A stretch of 64,000 bases of DNA, taken from NCBI RefSeq assembly GCF_001687335.1, contig NZ_MAGO01000001.1, forward strand, positions 186,001 to 250,000. Direction: 5' to 3'. Origin of the DNA: Dissulfuribacter thermophilus. Lineage in GTDB: Bacteria > Desulfobacterota > Dissulfuribacteria > Dissulfuribacterales > Dissulfuribacteraceae. Every line of letters begins with the position of its first letter. Positions within the stretch are counted from its first letter, which is position 1. This document shows positions 1 through 9,192 of this stretch, piece by piece. The position numbers and the translations under genes were made by a program. The notes under the pieces are model-generated. The model did not search any database. It was not told the origin of the DNA and worked only from the letters and a program-made list of their open reading frames with translations.

Positions 1-1191
1 AAGGCAGGAGCAAAGAGGGCCTTTTTATTCGAGATTGAAGTCTTCTTAAGTGAAGAAAGATCAATAGATGAGGAGTTTTCAAGGCTTAATAAGATATCAA
101 AGCGCTTAGCTTTGAGGATGCTTAGCACATTTGGCATAGATGATCTTCTAAAACGGTCTGGCATAGGAGATGACGTAGAGTTCCTAAATGCTTTGGAAAA
201 ATTGTCACGCCTTCGAGGCTATTCTAGGATATATGGGGTCTATGGACCAGGATTTAGAGATGAAGACAAAGATGGTCTGAGGTCGATCTTTAGAGGCGAG
301 TCAGTCTTTTTCTTTCTTAAAGAAGATGGGCCTTCTAGGAACTCATTAAATGATGTTGATGAAGCAAACGTCTTTTTTGAAACATCAAAAGAGACCCTCT
401 TCAAGATCAAAGTAAATATTTTTCAGGCCCTATTTTGGACTGCATTGCATGGAAGTCTATTAAAAGAAGGTTCTTTTTTCCAAACAGATTCTGTGACCTT
501 TCAGCTTGCAGGAGATGAATGTTTTGCTCTGGGAGATTTAAAAGCAGCCCAATATTACTATAAAAAGACTGTGAGACTTAATGAACAAAATGTAGAGGCA
601 TGGAACAGCCTTGGGGTGTGTTATGCCCGTTTAGGAAGGAAGAAGATGGCTGAGAGGGCCTTTGAAGAGGCCATAAAGCGTGCTCCTTCCGATTGCATGG
701 GCTACTATAATCTTGGGGAGATCTTTTTGACTCGAGGGGAAATTGAAAAGGCTATTGAGGTGTTGGCAAGAGCCCATGAACTCTGTAGAGATGAAGAGGC
801 AATCTCCACCAGATATCTTGAGGCCTTGATTGAAAATTATGATGATAGCGAGGCATCGAGGTTACTGAGTGAAATTAAAGCTAATTTAAACAATACAAAG
901 ATACCTTTTAGAATAGAGAGGGCCCTTGCCCGGGCAGAATTTCTTTTAGGGGACTTAAAGGCCGCATCAGTTAGGGCGAGAAGGGTTCTGTCTTCAAGAT
1001 CAACAGATCCCGAGGCATTATTTATTGTGGCGTTTGCCCTTTTCGCCCTTGAGGGCGAAAAAGATGCAGCTTATAAGTTGTTACGTCCTATTAAATTGTC
1101 AAATTTTTCCTCGAATAGAATGCGAAGTAAGTACATTGATTTTTTACGAATAGACGTCCTACCCTCCCAGAAGGGAGGGGATTTAAAGTAG
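1..1191 (+). CDS. TPR-repeat protein, C-terminal part (5' end outside window)
   Basis: The reading frame is open from base 1 with no stop, so the gene begins before the window; an internal ATG at 112 is not needed as a start. The visible 396 residues hold at least two clear tetratricopeptide repeats in the second half (around ALGDLKAAQYYYKKTVRLNE, then a repeat with WNSLGVCYARLGRKKMAERA and YYNLGEIFLTRGEIEKAIEV), followed by further helical repeats. The first half has no motif I can name with confidence; its pattern loosely recalls a degenerate GGDEF-like fold. TPR arrays mediate protein-protein contact, so a scaffold or adaptor role is inferred. The specific function is unknown. Confidence 0.75.
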   Translation, partial: KAGAKRAFLFEIEVFLSEERSIDEEFSRLNKISKRLALRMLSTFGIDDLLKRSGIGDDVEFLNALEKLSRLRGYSRIYGVYGPGFRDEDKDGLRSIFRGESVFFFLKEDGPSRNSLNDVDEANVFFETSKETLFKIKVNIFQALFWTALHGSLLKEGSFFQTDSVTFQLAGDECFALGDLKAAQYYYKKTVRLNEQNVEAWNSLGVCYARLGRKKMAERAFEEAIKRAPSDCMGYYNLGEIFLTRGEIEKAIEVLARAHELCRDEEAISTRYLEALIENYDDSEASRLLSEIKANLNNTKIPFRIERALARAEFLLGDLKAASVRARRVLSSRSTDPEALFIVAFALFALEGEKDAAYKLLRPIKLSNFSSNRMRSKYIDFLRIDVLPSQKGGDLK

Positions 1192-1289
1192 CTATGCCGT
1201 TAGCTGATGCGGCATTACCTCAAGACATCTTGCTGGTTCCTGTTTTCGTGAAAATACCCCTCTCATTCTGTACAGGGCCGATAAAAATT

Positions 1290-1502
1290 TACCTTGAAAA
1301 TACCCGTTGGGATAATTCGTCTAATATAACAGGTAGAAGGCAGAAGGTAGAAGGAAGAAGTAATCCCTGCCTGTACAAAAGCCAGAGGCTAAAGGGCGAA
1401 GACGCTATAAAAAGTTCAAGGTCCAAACTTCTCTTCCTTCAACTCAAAACTCAACACTTTTATACGGGGGTGACGAATTCGTTCGTCATGAAAGTTTGGG
1501 AT
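1290..1502. repeat. Dispersed repeat, family 2, copy A
   Basis: This gap holds a sequence closely matching 56522-56763 and more loosely 21892-22147. Shared blocks in order are GAAAATACCCGTTGGGATAA, an AGAAGGTAGAAGG purine tract, GCCTGTACAAAAGCCAGAG, CTCAAAACTCAACACTTTTA and GGGTGACGAATTC followed by CGTCATGAAAGTTTGGGAT. It has no convincing coding capacity; the open frame 1194-1535 across it is ignored. Confidence 0.7.
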
Positions 1503-1531
1503 GTAAAAGACAGAATAGGTATATTTTTAAA

Positions 1532-3565
1532 TTAGGATGGGGGCTTAGTTGTGAATTCATTCAGCAAAATAGGAGCGCCTGTAATGAATCCCTGTATATA
1601 GTCAACGCCAGTTTCTTCTAATAACCTTAGACAGAGTTCGTCTTCTACAAATTTAGCAACGGTCTTTTTTCCAAGGACATGGGCGACGTCGTTGATGGCC
1701 TTTACGACTGCGCGGTCAAGGCTATCAAAGCCTATATCTCTTACAATAGGTCCGTCTATCTTTACCAGGTCTATGGGTAATTCCTTTAAGTATGAAAAGG
1801 ATGAAAATCTTGCACCAAAATCGTCTAGTGCTGTCAGGCATCCGAGTTTTTTAAGACCATGAAGAAAACGTTTTATGGCCGCCAAATCGGAAAATACCGT
1901 TGTCTCTGTGATTTCAAAAACAAGTGTCTCTGGACTAATTAAAAAACCTTGGATTGTTTCTTCGATAACCTTTAGTAGGCCTTCATCATTAATAGCCTGT
2001 GCAGACAGATTGATTGAAAGGCGATTTATCTTTTTTTTCGCCTCAGAGTCCACTAGTAGTTTTATAGCATTTTTTATGACCCAGATGTCTATGTCTTTCA
2101 TGAGTCCAAAACGTTCTGCTGCCGGAATAAAACCACCTGGCATAATGATATGCCCTCGTTCGTCTTTCATACGCAAAAGAACTTCATGGGCATAGATCTC
2201 TTTAGACTTTACGTGGACTATTGGTTGAATGGCCAAGAGAAAGGCCTCTTTTTTGAGGGCAGTTTTAATCCTGTTGGACCAATTTATGTCAATTTTGACA
2301 TGGTCCATTTGATCTTTACTTTCGAGATTAAAGATTTTGACTGTATTTCTGCCTGCCTGCTTAGCTAGGTGACATGCAAAATCTGCTCTACTGAGAACAT
2401 CTTCAGAATTTTTGCAGTCAGGAGTAATCAATGCGATCCCGATGGAACAACCGATATTTATTTGTTTTCCATTGTATGAGAATACGTAGTCCATGATCCT
2501 TTGATGAAAGGACCTTGCAGCAGACTTGGCTCCCTCTTCATCACAATCATATAGTAGTATGGTAAATTCATCCCCTCCAAACCTTGAAGCCAAGCCACTG
2601 GAAAAACGGGCAAGCATATCTCCTTTTCTGGTTCTTTCCCTTAAAAGGTCTGCCACCTCTTTTAAGAGCTTGTCTCCAGCGCTGTGGCCAAAGGTATCAT
2701 TCACAAATTTGAATCTATCTAGATCGATGTACAGTACTGCACCAGAGGGCCTCTGAGACCTTTTAGTCCGTTCGACCAATCTCTCGAGTTCATCGATGAA
2801 GTGTTTTCTATTGTAAAGTCCTGTCAGTGGATCCCTTTGAGCCATATAGGTGAGCTTTTCAATAAAGGCCTTTTTCTCTGTAATGTCACTGACGAGAGCA
2901 GTCAGACAAGGAACACCATCGAGATTGGTCAGACGTATTTTTGCCTCTATAGGGAATTCGCGTCCTTGGCTGTCTATGCCAATTGCTTCCTTTTCTCTAT
3001 CATGATGATTCTTGAGAAAATCAAAATAGTCGATGGAATTGGTTTTTTCTAACTGATATTCTACTTCAGGAAAGCGAATATATTTAGTTAGTTGAGTGCC
3101 TAACATGTCCTTTTCTTTGCACTTAAACAGTTCTTCTGCCGCTCTGTTGACACTCAAAATTTCTCCATTGCTACCAAAGGTAACAATGCCTTCGGCAACA
3201 GAGTTTAGTATGGTTTCAAGCCTCTCTTTTATGGATTTTATCTCTAGATTGTCCGCCTCAAGTATCGCTACCTTTTTAACCTGTTTGATTGTGCTGAGGC
3301 TCAAATTGGTTATGAGAAACACGAAAATGCCACCACATCCGAATACCGTGGCAACTAGGAGATGGGTTGCAGTAGCCGTGGCGTCTAAAAAGGAGATTAT
3401 GAAGGCAAAATAGCCTGAAATAAAAAACAAAATTAGGCAAAAAAGGATTGTCCATCTGTTTTTTCCAGTTTGGATTTCTTTACATATTTTTTTTGTGTTG
3501 ATTGCTCCCAGGACGAGGAAGATGAGTCCAAGGAGGGTCGATATAAAAATGAGTAGAGTCAGAAT
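1532..3565 (-). CDS. Membrane PAS-GGDEF-EAL protein (diguanylate cyclase/phosphodiesterase)
   Basis: Cyclic-di-GMP turnover protein at the inner membrane. In order: N-terminal hydrophobic helices, a short linker, a PAS domain (LNSVAEGIVTFGSNGEILSV), a GGDEF domain with intact RFGGDEF, and an EAL domain with EVLLR in the EAL position plus ITETT and TALDDFGA metal/catalytic motifs. The usual ATG/GTG/TTG choice is the TTG at 3430, but the frame stays open to 3574 and encodes another membrane helix. A strong AGGAG lies just upstream of an ATT at 3565 (or CTG at 3562), so I prefer a non-canonical start there. Odd: the segment between the I-site-like RKGD and GGDEF is eight residues longer than usual (SSGLASRF inserted). 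No gene lies close on the same strand. Confidence 0.85.
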   Translation of the reverse strand: MLTLLIFISTLLGLIFLVLGAINTKKICKEIQTGKNRWTILFCLILFFISGYFAFIISFLDATATATHLLVATVFGCGGIFVFLITNLSLSTIKQVKKVAILEADNLEIKSIKERLETILNSVAEGIVTFGSNGEILSVNRAAEELFKCKEKDMLGTQLTKYIRFPEVEYQLEKTNSIDYFDFLKNHHDREKEAIGIDSQGREFPIEAKIRLTNLDGVPCLTALVSDITEKKAFIEKLTYMAQRDPLTGLYNRKHFIDELERLVERTKRSQRPSGAVLYIDLDRFKFVNDTFGHSAGDKLLKEVADLLRERTRKGDMLARFSSGLASRFGGDEFTILLYDCDEEGAKSAARSFHQRIMDYVFSYNGKQINIGCSIGIALITPDCKNSEDVLSRADFACHLAKQAGRNTVKIFNLESKDQMDHVKIDINWSNRIKTALKKEAFLLAIQPIVHVKSKEIYAHEVLLRMKDERGHIIMPGGFIPAAERFGLMKDIDIWVIKNAIKLLVDSEAKKKINRLSINLSAQAINDEGLLKVIEETIQGFLISPETLVFEITETTVFSDLAAIKRFLHGLKKLGCLTALDDFGARFSSFSYLKELPIDLVKIDGPIVRDIGFDSLDRAVVKAINDVAHVLGKKTVAKFVEDELCLRLLEETGVDYIQGFITGAPILLNEFTTKPPS

Positions 3566-3661
3566 AAAATTCTCCTATTTTTTTCTACTTTTCTCTTTGT
3601 AAAAAAGATATCGGAAATTTTCTTAAAACACTTTAATCTCCTAATTCCATGTTACAGTCAC

Positions 3662-3690
3662 TTGACAACTTAAATTTTGGCTATTAGATG
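3662..3690 (+). promoter_or_regulatory. Possible promoter of the por operon
   Basis: A perfect -35 hexamer TTGACA (3662-3667) is followed after about 16 bases by a weak -10 (TTAGAT). It lies about 30 bases before porG, which has a GGGGGAG ribosome binding site. The -10 is poor, so this is tentative. Confidence 0.3.
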
Positions 3691-3721
3691 AATACGAAAT
3701 TCAGTATTTGGGGGAGCATAA

Positions 3722-4270
3722 ATGAAAGAGGTAAGACTACATGGAAGAGGAGGTCAGGGCGGAGTGACCTCTGCAGAGCTTGTAGCCATTGCTGCCATTG
3801 AAGAGGGAAAGTACGCACAGGCCTTCCCCAGTTTCGGGCCAGAAAGAAGGGGGGCTCCTGTAGCTGCCTTCATCAGGGTAAGCGATGAGCCTATTAGAAC
3901 AAGGGAAAAGGTTTATCATCCAGATATCGTCCTTGTTCTAGATGCCGCTCTTCCCTCAATAGTAAATGTCCAAGCAGGGATGAAGGAAGACGGTATTACG
4001 ATCTTGAATTCTCATATGAGTGAAAAGGAAATTCGCGAGAAATTTGGCCTTAAGGGAAGGCTTGCTGTTGTAGATGCAAACAAGATTGCAATGGAAGTAT
4101 TGGGGCTTCCGATTACCAACACTACTATGCTTGGGGCACTTTTAAAGGCTACAGGTATAGTTAGTGTTGAGCCTCTTGAGGCAGCTTTAGAGAAGCGTTT
4201 TGGTAGGCTCGCAGAAAAAAATAAGGTTGCCATGAAAAGGGCAATAGAAGAAACAGTTGTAATAGATTAA
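3722..4270 (+). CDS. porG: Pyruvate:ferredoxin oxidoreductase, gamma subunit
   Basis: Gamma subunit of a four-subunit 2-oxoacid:ferredoxin oxidoreductase, which oxidatively decarboxylates pyruvate (or a related 2-oxoacid) to acyl-CoA, passing electrons to ferredoxin. The start HGRGGQGGVTSAELVAIAAI and the block PSFGPERRGAPVAAFIRVS are family signatures. At 182 residues the length is normal. The start is the ATG after GGGGGAG. It is first in the operon, followed by the delta, alpha and beta subunits with gaps or overlaps of only a few bases. Substrate choice (pyruvate versus 2-ketoisovalerate) cannot be fixed from sequence alone; the pyruvate name is the default. Confidence 0.92.
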   Translation: MKEVRLHGRGGQGGVTSAELVAIAAIEEGKYAQAFPSFGPERRGAPVAAFIRVSDEPIRTREKVYHPDIVLVLDAALPSIVNVQAGMKEDGITILNSHMSEKEIREKFGLKGRLAVVDANKIAMEVLGLPITNTTMLGALLKATGIVSVEPLEAALEKRFGRLAEKNKVAMKRAIEETVVID

Positions 4271-4294
4271 CCGGATTTGAGAAGGAGAAGAATC

Positions 4295-4591
4295 ATGGCT
4301 GTGCAAGACGCCATAATAGGCTGGAAGACTATAACACACGGGTGCCATGTGTTAGAGCCTGGCAGCACCAAGAATTTTCGTACTGGGGACTGGAGGTCCA
4401 TGCGGCCAGTCACGGACAAGGAGAAGTGTATCAAGTGTGGATTGTGCTATATATTCTGTCCGGACATGTGTTACTGCCAGACAGAGGAGGGGTACTTTGA
4501 GGCTGACATGGATTACTGCAAGGGATGTGGCATCTGCGCCAATGAGTGCCCTAAAGATGCCATAACCATGGTCCCTGAAGAGGAGGAATAA
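4295..4591 (+). CDS. porD: Pyruvate:ferredoxin oxidoreductase, delta (ferredoxin-like) subunit
   Basis: Small iron-sulfur subunit of the Por complex with two [4Fe-4S] motifs: CIKCGLCYIFCPD and CKGCGICANECPKD, near residues 45-90. It carries electrons from the catalytic subunits to ferredoxin. The start is the ATG at 4295, preceded by GAAGGAG; an in-frame TTG at 4277 would place the ribosome binding site inside the coding region and is rejected. It lies 24 bases after porG and one base before porA, consistent with translational coupling. Confidence 0.92.
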   Translation: MAVQDAIIGWKTITHGCHVLEPGSTKNFRTGDWRSMRPVTDKEKCIKCGLCYIFCPDMCYCQTEEGYFEADMDYCKGCGICANECPKDAITMVPEEEE

Positions 4592-4592
4592 G

Positions 4593-5771
4593 ATGGCTAA
4601 ACGTGTTGGTGTAGAAGTATCCATTGCAGTGGCAGAGGCGGTCAAGCTCGCCCAGGCAGAGGTGATAGCTGCATATCCAATTACTCCTCAGACTCACATT
4701 GTGGAGCATCTTTCAGAGTTGGTTGCAGATGGAGAACTAGACGCAGAATTCATACCAGTGGAGTCTGAGCATGCTGCACTCAGTACATGCTGTGGTTCAG
4801 TAGCAGCAGGGGCGAGGACCTACACTGCCACAAGTTCACAGGGACTCATGCTAATGAGTGAGGTGCTCTATGTGGCATCAGGCATGAGGCTTCCTATAGT
4901 TATGACAGTTGCTAACAGGGCACTTTCTGCTCCTATTAGTATTTGGAATGACCATCAAGATATTATGATCCAAAGGGATAGCGGTTGGATCCAGACCTTT
5001 GCTGAAAATGGCCAGGAAGCCGTGGATCTTACTATTCACGCATTCAGGGTGGCAGAAGATCGAAAGGTCTCTCTCCCTATAATCGTAAATATTGACGGGT
5101 TTACTTTGAGTCACGTGATTGAGCCTATTGAGATCCCAGATCAGGAAGATGTGGATAGATATTTACCACCATTTAAACCTAAATATAAGCTCGATCCTAG
5201 AAAACCAATTTCTATGGGCCCTGTAGGAATACCAGAAGTCTATACAGAGGCTAGAATGGCCCATGACCAGGCAATTAGAAATGCAAAGAGATGGATTGTA
5301 AAGGCCTGGGATGAGTTTGAGGAAGTATTTGGCAGACGTTATAACCCCGTTGAAGAATACAGGACCGAAGACGCTGAAATCCTTCTTGTTACCATGGGAA
5401 GTATTTCTGAAACTGCTATGACGGCAGTGGATAAGATGCGTGAAGAGGGTAAGAAGGTTGGTCTCTTGAGGATCAGATTGTGGAGACCATTCCCAGGGCC
5501 TGAATTCAGGAAGGCGGCCAAGGGTGCCAAGGTCCTGGCTGTTATTGATAGGACACTTGCCCCAGGGGCAGCCAGTGGGCCTGTCTGTGAGGAATTGAAG
5601 GCGGTGTTCTATAAAGTCCCAGGAGCCCCCAAGATCTTTAACTTCATAGCTGGTCTTGGTGGCAGGGATGTAACGGTTGAACGTTTTGAAGAGATAGTGG
5701 ATAAGGCTGCTTTCTATGCAAAGAAGCGGCCCAAAGAACTCTATGAAGTGATTGGAGTGCGTGAAAAATGA
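4593..5771 (+). CDS. porA: Pyruvate:ferredoxin oxidoreductase, alpha subunit
   Basis: Alpha subunit of 392 residues. The N-terminal pyrimidine-binding region is marked by AYPITPQTHIVEHLSELVADG and the ATSSQGL block; the C-terminal transketolase-like domain contains LRIRLWRPFPGPEFRKA. Together with the beta subunit it forms the thiamine-diphosphate active site. The gene has a GAGGAGGAA ribosome binding site inside the end of porD and overlaps porB by four bases (ATGA), which supports co-translation of the complex. Confidence 0.95.
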   Translation: MAKRVGVEVSIAVAEAVKLAQAEVIAAYPITPQTHIVEHLSELVADGELDAEFIPVESEHAALSTCCGSVAAGARTYTATSSQGLMLMSEVLYVASGMRLPIVMTVANRALSAPISIWNDHQDIMIQRDSGWIQTFAENGQEAVDLTIHAFRVAEDRKVSLPIIVNIDGFTLSHVIEPIEIPDQEDVDRYLPPFKPKYKLDPRKPISMGPVGIPEVYTEARMAHDQAIRNAKRWIVKAWDEFEEVFGRRYNPVEEYRTEDAEILLVTMGSISETAMTAVDKMREEGKKVGLLRIRLWRPFPGPEFRKAAKGAKVLAVIDRTLAPGAASGPVCEELKAVFYKVPGAPKIFNFIAGLGGRDVTVERFEEIVDKAAFYAKKRPKELYEVIGVREK

Positions 5772-6706
5772 TACCTGAATTCGAAAAATTCAAAGGTTTT
5801 TCAGCAAAGAGATTGCCTAAAGAAGAAGGAATTGCCCCAGGGCACAGAGGGTGTCAGGGGTGTGGAGAGGTTCTGGCCTTAAGGATGGTCATGAAGGCCC
5901 TTGGAAAAGACATCATTGTATGCAGTGCCACAGGTTGTATGGAGATTATCACCTCTCCTTATCCTCAGAGCGCATGGAATGTACCATGGATCCACATTGC
6001 ATTTGAAAATGCTGCCGCAGTTGCCTCTGGTGTGGAATCAGCCCTTAAGGTTTTGAAGCGCAAAGGTAAACTCTCAAAGAAACATATAGATGTAGTTGCA
6101 ATTGGTGGTGACGGGGCTACAGGTGATATCGGACTTCAGTGGATTTCCGGTGCCTTTGAAAGGGGGCACGATATGGTCTATGTATGCCTTGACAATGAGG
6201 CCTACATGAACACTGGAGTGCAGCGCTCTGGGTGTACACCCTATGGTGCAATGACCACTACAAGCCCTCCAGGCAAACAGAGTATTGGGCAGGTCACCTG
6301 GAAGAAGAATATACCGCAAATCATGGTAGCCCATAATATACCCTATGTGGCCACAGCAAGCCCGGCTTACTATCTTGATCTAATGAACAAGATCAAGAAG
6401 GCAGCAATGGTAAAAGGTCCTGCATATGTGCATATTTACGCCCCATGTCCAACTGGTTGGGGTTCTAAAGGAGAGAAATCTGTTGAATATGCACGTCTTG
6501 CTGTAGAGACCAAGGTATTTCCACTTTACGAGGTGATCGAAGGAAAATATATTGTGAGCAGAAAGATCACCAAGCCAAAGCCAGTCTCTGAATACTTGAA
6601 GGGACAAAGGCGTTTTCGCCACTTGACAGAAGAGAATATTGAATATATTCAAAAGAGGGTGGATGAGGAATACGAGAAGATCCTTAGACTTGCAGAACTG
6701 CCATAA
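5768..6706 (+). CDS. porB: Pyruvate:ferredoxin oxidoreductase, beta subunit (TPP-binding)
   Basis: Beta subunit of 312 residues. The conserved cysteine motif CQGCGEVLALRMV near residue 30 and the thiamine-diphosphate signature GGDGATGDIG ... DNEAYMNTG are complete; a further cysteine in YAPCPTGWG is typical of the family. It ends the porGDAB operon and is followed within 50 bases by a rho-independent terminator. No frameshift or missing motif is seen. Confidence 0.95.
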   Translation: MIPEFEKFKGFSAKRLPKEEGIAPGHRGCQGCGEVLALRMVMKALGKDIIVCSATGCMEIITSPYPQSAWNVPWIHIAFENAAAVASGVESALKVLKRKGKLSKKHIDVVAIGGDGATGDIGLQWISGAFERGHDMVYVCLDNEAYMNTGVQRSGCTPYGAMTTTSPPGKQSIGQVTWKKNIPQIMVAHNIPYVATASPAYYLDLMNKIKKAAMVKGPAYVHIYAPCPTGWGSKGEKSVEYARLAVETKVFPLYEVIEGKYIVSRKITKPKPVSEYLKGQRRFRHLTEENIEYIQKRVDEEYEKILRLAELP

Positions 6707-6754
6707 ATAAGAATATGAAATTTTCATCCACATAATGGATGCATTACTTTCAAG

Positions 6755-6781
6755 GCCTCCCCAAAAGGGAGGCTTTTTTTT
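6755..6781 (+). terminator. Rho-independent terminator of porGDAB
   Basis: GCCTCCC, loop CAAAA, GGGAGGC, then eight T residues. A strong intrinsic terminator 49 bases after the porB stop. Confidence 0.9.
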
Positions 6782-6872
6782 GGTAAGAAGTAGGTAGAGT
6801 ACAGAAAAACGGGTGCTCTGTAACCGTTTAGTAATGATTTTTTTTTAGGGTGTATTTTAGCGGGGTGCAAAC

Positions 6873-7793
6873 ATGAAGCATCTTCTTGGAATAAGGCAGC
6901 TTGAAAGAGAAGAAATAGAGGCAATTCTCAGGCAGGCAGAGGCCTTTAAAGAGGTACTCGAACGGCCAATAAAAAAGGTGCCAACCCTCAGAGGAAAGAC
7001 AGTAGTTAACCTATTTTTTGAACCAAGCACCAGGACGAAACTATCCTTTGAAATGGCTGCAAAGAGGTTGAGTGCAGATACTGTATCTATTTCTAAGTCC
7101 ATGAGCAGTATTGAAAAAGGGGAAGATCTAATAGATACAGTAAAAAATATCAAGGCAATGAAGACCGATTGTTTTGTGATAAGGCATCCTGCTACTGGTG
7201 CAGCACATATGATAGCTCGGTATACAGGTTGCCCGGTAATCAACGCAGGTGATGGCATCAATGAACATCCTACTCAGGCCCTTCTCGACTGTTTTACCAT
7301 AAAAGAACACTTTGGAGGCTTTAAAGGGCTAAGGATTGCCATTCTTGGGGATATTTTTCACAGCAGGGTTGCCCATTCAGACATCATGGCCCTCAAAAAA
7401 CTTGGAGCTGAATGTGTTGTTGCAGGACCTGGCACCATGTTGCCCCCGCATATTGAGGTACTGGGAGCAAAAGTTGAATATAGTGTAAAAAAGGCTGTTA
7501 AAGGTGCTGATTGCATAATCTGCCTCAGGATTCAGAGGGAGCGCCAGGGGGGAATTCCACTTTTTCCATCTGTCCGAGAATACGCCAACTTCTTTGGCCT
7601 TTATCCAGAAGTCCTAGAATTTGCAAAAGAGCAAGCTGTGATCATGCATCCAGGACCAATCAATAGAGGAGTTGAACTTGATCCTCAGCTCGCTGATAGT
7701 TCGAGATCTCTCATATTAGACCAGGTGACAGCAGGGGTAGCAGTTAGAATGGCAGTACTTATGATGCTACTGTCGGCAAGAGAAACACTATAG
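6873..7793 (+). CDS. pyrB: Aspartate carbamoyltransferase catalytic chain
   Basis: Transfers the carbamoyl group from carbamoyl phosphate to aspartate, the committed step of pyrimidine synthesis. The carbamoyl-phosphate loop FFEPSTRTKLSFEMA lies near residue 50; the signatures NEHPTQALLDCFTI and MHPGPINRGVEL are intact. Its 306 residues match the family. It is followed after 88 bases by pyrC, the next enzyme of the pathway. No regulatory chain (pyrI) is nearby. The 166 bases before it contain only the por terminator and an AT-rich leader. Confidence 0.96.
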   Translation: MKHLLGIRQLEREEIEAILRQAEAFKEVLERPIKKVPTLRGKTVVNLFFEPSTRTKLSFEMAAKRLSADTVSISKSMSSIEKGEDLIDTVKNIKAMKTDCFVIRHPATGAAHMIARYTGCPVINAGDGINEHPTQALLDCFTIKEHFGGFKGLRIAILGDIFHSRVAHSDIMALKKLGAECVVAGPGTMLPPHIEVLGAKVEYSVKKAVKGADCIICLRIQRERQGGIPLFPSVREYANFFGLYPEVLEFAKEQAVIMHPGPINRGVELDPQLADSSRSLILDQVTAGVAVRMAVLMMLLSARETL

Positions 7794-7795
7794 AA

Positions 7796-7860
7796 GTTTT
7801 GAGTGTTGAGTTTTGAATTGAGGGAATAAAAGCAATTTTATAAGTTTTGAGTTTTGACTA
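7796..7860. repeat. Fragment of dispersed repeat family 2
   Basis: The pyrB-pyrC gap is filled by TTTTGAGTGTTGAGTTTTGA-like sequence, the reverse complement of the AACTCAAAACTCAACAC core of the repeats at 1290, 21892 and 56522. No coding role. Confidence 0.55.
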
Positions 7861-7881
7861 CGCAATGGAGAACCAAGAAAG

Positions 7882-9192
7882 ATGCTTACAGTCTTTTTGA
7901 CCAATTGTAGGATAATTGATCCGTATAACCATAAAGATGAAATTGGTTCGATATACATCAAGGATGGAAAGATTGAGGGCGTTGGTCCTGATGTGCCTGA
8001 GCCTGAACAATGTCCCAAGCTCGATCTAAAGGGCAAATGGGTTTCCCCAGGACTTATTGATATCCATTGCCATCTTAGAGAGCCTGGAGAGGAATACAAG
8101 GAGACCATTGATACAGGCACAATGAGTGCAGTGGCAGGTGGATTTACCACTATATGCCCTATGCCCAATACAAAGCCTCCAAATGATTGCGCAGCTATAA
8201 CGCGTTTTATTTTGGATAGGGCAAGAGCAGTTGACAGGGCCAGAGTTCTTCCCATAGCAGCCATAACAAAGGGACAGAAAGGAGAGGAAATCACAGAGTT
8301 CGGAGACCTTATTTCCAATGGAGCAGTGGCTTTTTCAGATGATGGTGTCCCAGTTAAGAGGGCCAACGTAATGCGCCTAGCCCTTGAGTATTCTCTCAAC
8401 TTCGATTGTGTCATCATATCGCATTCAGAGGAACTAGAACTTGCTGGCAACGGGGTTATCAATGAAGGGAAGATGTCAATCCTCCTGGGGTTGAGAGGAA
8501 TACCAAATGCAGCTGAGGATATTTTCGTCTATAGAGATATCCGTCTTGCAGAGACCACCAATGGCAGGCTCCACATAGCTCATGTTAGCACAAAAGAGGC
8601 TGTAAAGATCATAAGGGAGGCCAAGGAACGCGGGGTAAAGGTGACATGCGAGACAGCACCCCATTATTTTTCTCTCACTGAAGATGCAGTGGATGGCTAC
8701 AATACCCTTGCCAAGATGAATCCACCTTTACGGACTGAAGAGGATCGACTTGCTATAATTGAGGGACTCAAAGATGGAACAATAGATTGTATAGCTACAG
8801 ACCATGCTCCCCATAGCATCCTTGAGAAAGAGTGTGAATTTGAGAGGGCAGCAAATGGCATAATAGGTCTTGAGACTGCGCTGCCTCTGGGGATTGAACT
8901 GGTTAGGAATGGCCAACTTTCCCCTCTTAAACTCATTAGTCTATTTACCAAAGGCCCATCAATGGTACTAAACCTCGATTTTAAGGGGTTCAAGGTAGGA
9001 GAAATTGCAGACCTAGTAATAATAGATCCAGAAAGGGAGTTTACAGTCACTCCCGAAAGCCTCTATTCAAGGAGTCATAATACTCCATTTCTGGGAAGGC
9101 AGCTCAAGGGAAGAGCTATTGCCACAGTTTATCACGGAAAGTGTTCTTTTGACTTGGATGGTATGCTGTCATCATGCGAGAGAAGATCTTAA
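7882..9192 (+). CDS. pyrC: Dihydroorotase
   Basis: Cyclises carbamoyl aspartate to dihydroorotate in the cytosol. It is an amidohydrolase-fold enzyme of 436 residues: the first metal-binding HxH is in SPGLIDIHCHLREPGEE, further ligands lie in the IISHSEE and LHIAHVST blocks, and the catalytic aspartate is in CIATDHAPH. This is the long, type I (allantoinase-like) class that often clusters with pyrB, as here. The last 19 bases overlap the start of a response regulator gene, so the three may be co-transcribed although not related in function. Confidence 0.95.
   Translation: MLTVFLTNCRIIDPYNHKDEIGSIYIKDGKIEGVGPDVPEPEQCPKLDLKGKWVSPGLIDIHCHLREPGEEYKETIDTGTMSAVAGGFTTICPMPNTKPPNDCAAITRFILDRARAVDRARVLPIAAITKGQKGEEITEFGDLISNGAVAFSDDGVPVKRANVMRLALEYSLNFDCVIISHSEELELAGNGVINEGKMSILLGLRGIPNAAEDIFVYRDIRLAETTNGRLHIAHVSTKEAVKIIREAKERGVKVTCETAPHYFSLTEDAVDGYNTLAKMNPPLRTEEDRLAIIEGLKDGTIDCIATDHAPHSILEKECEFERAANGIIGLETALPLGIELVRNGQLSPLKLISLFTKGPSMVLNLDFKGFKVGEIADLVIIDPEREFTVTPESLYSRSHNTPFLGRQLKGRAIATVYHGKCSFDLDGMLSSCERRS

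Noticed and set aside
1194-1535. 113-residue frame after the TPR gene
   Set aside because: It lies across dispersed repeat family 2; no start signal and no protein-like composition.
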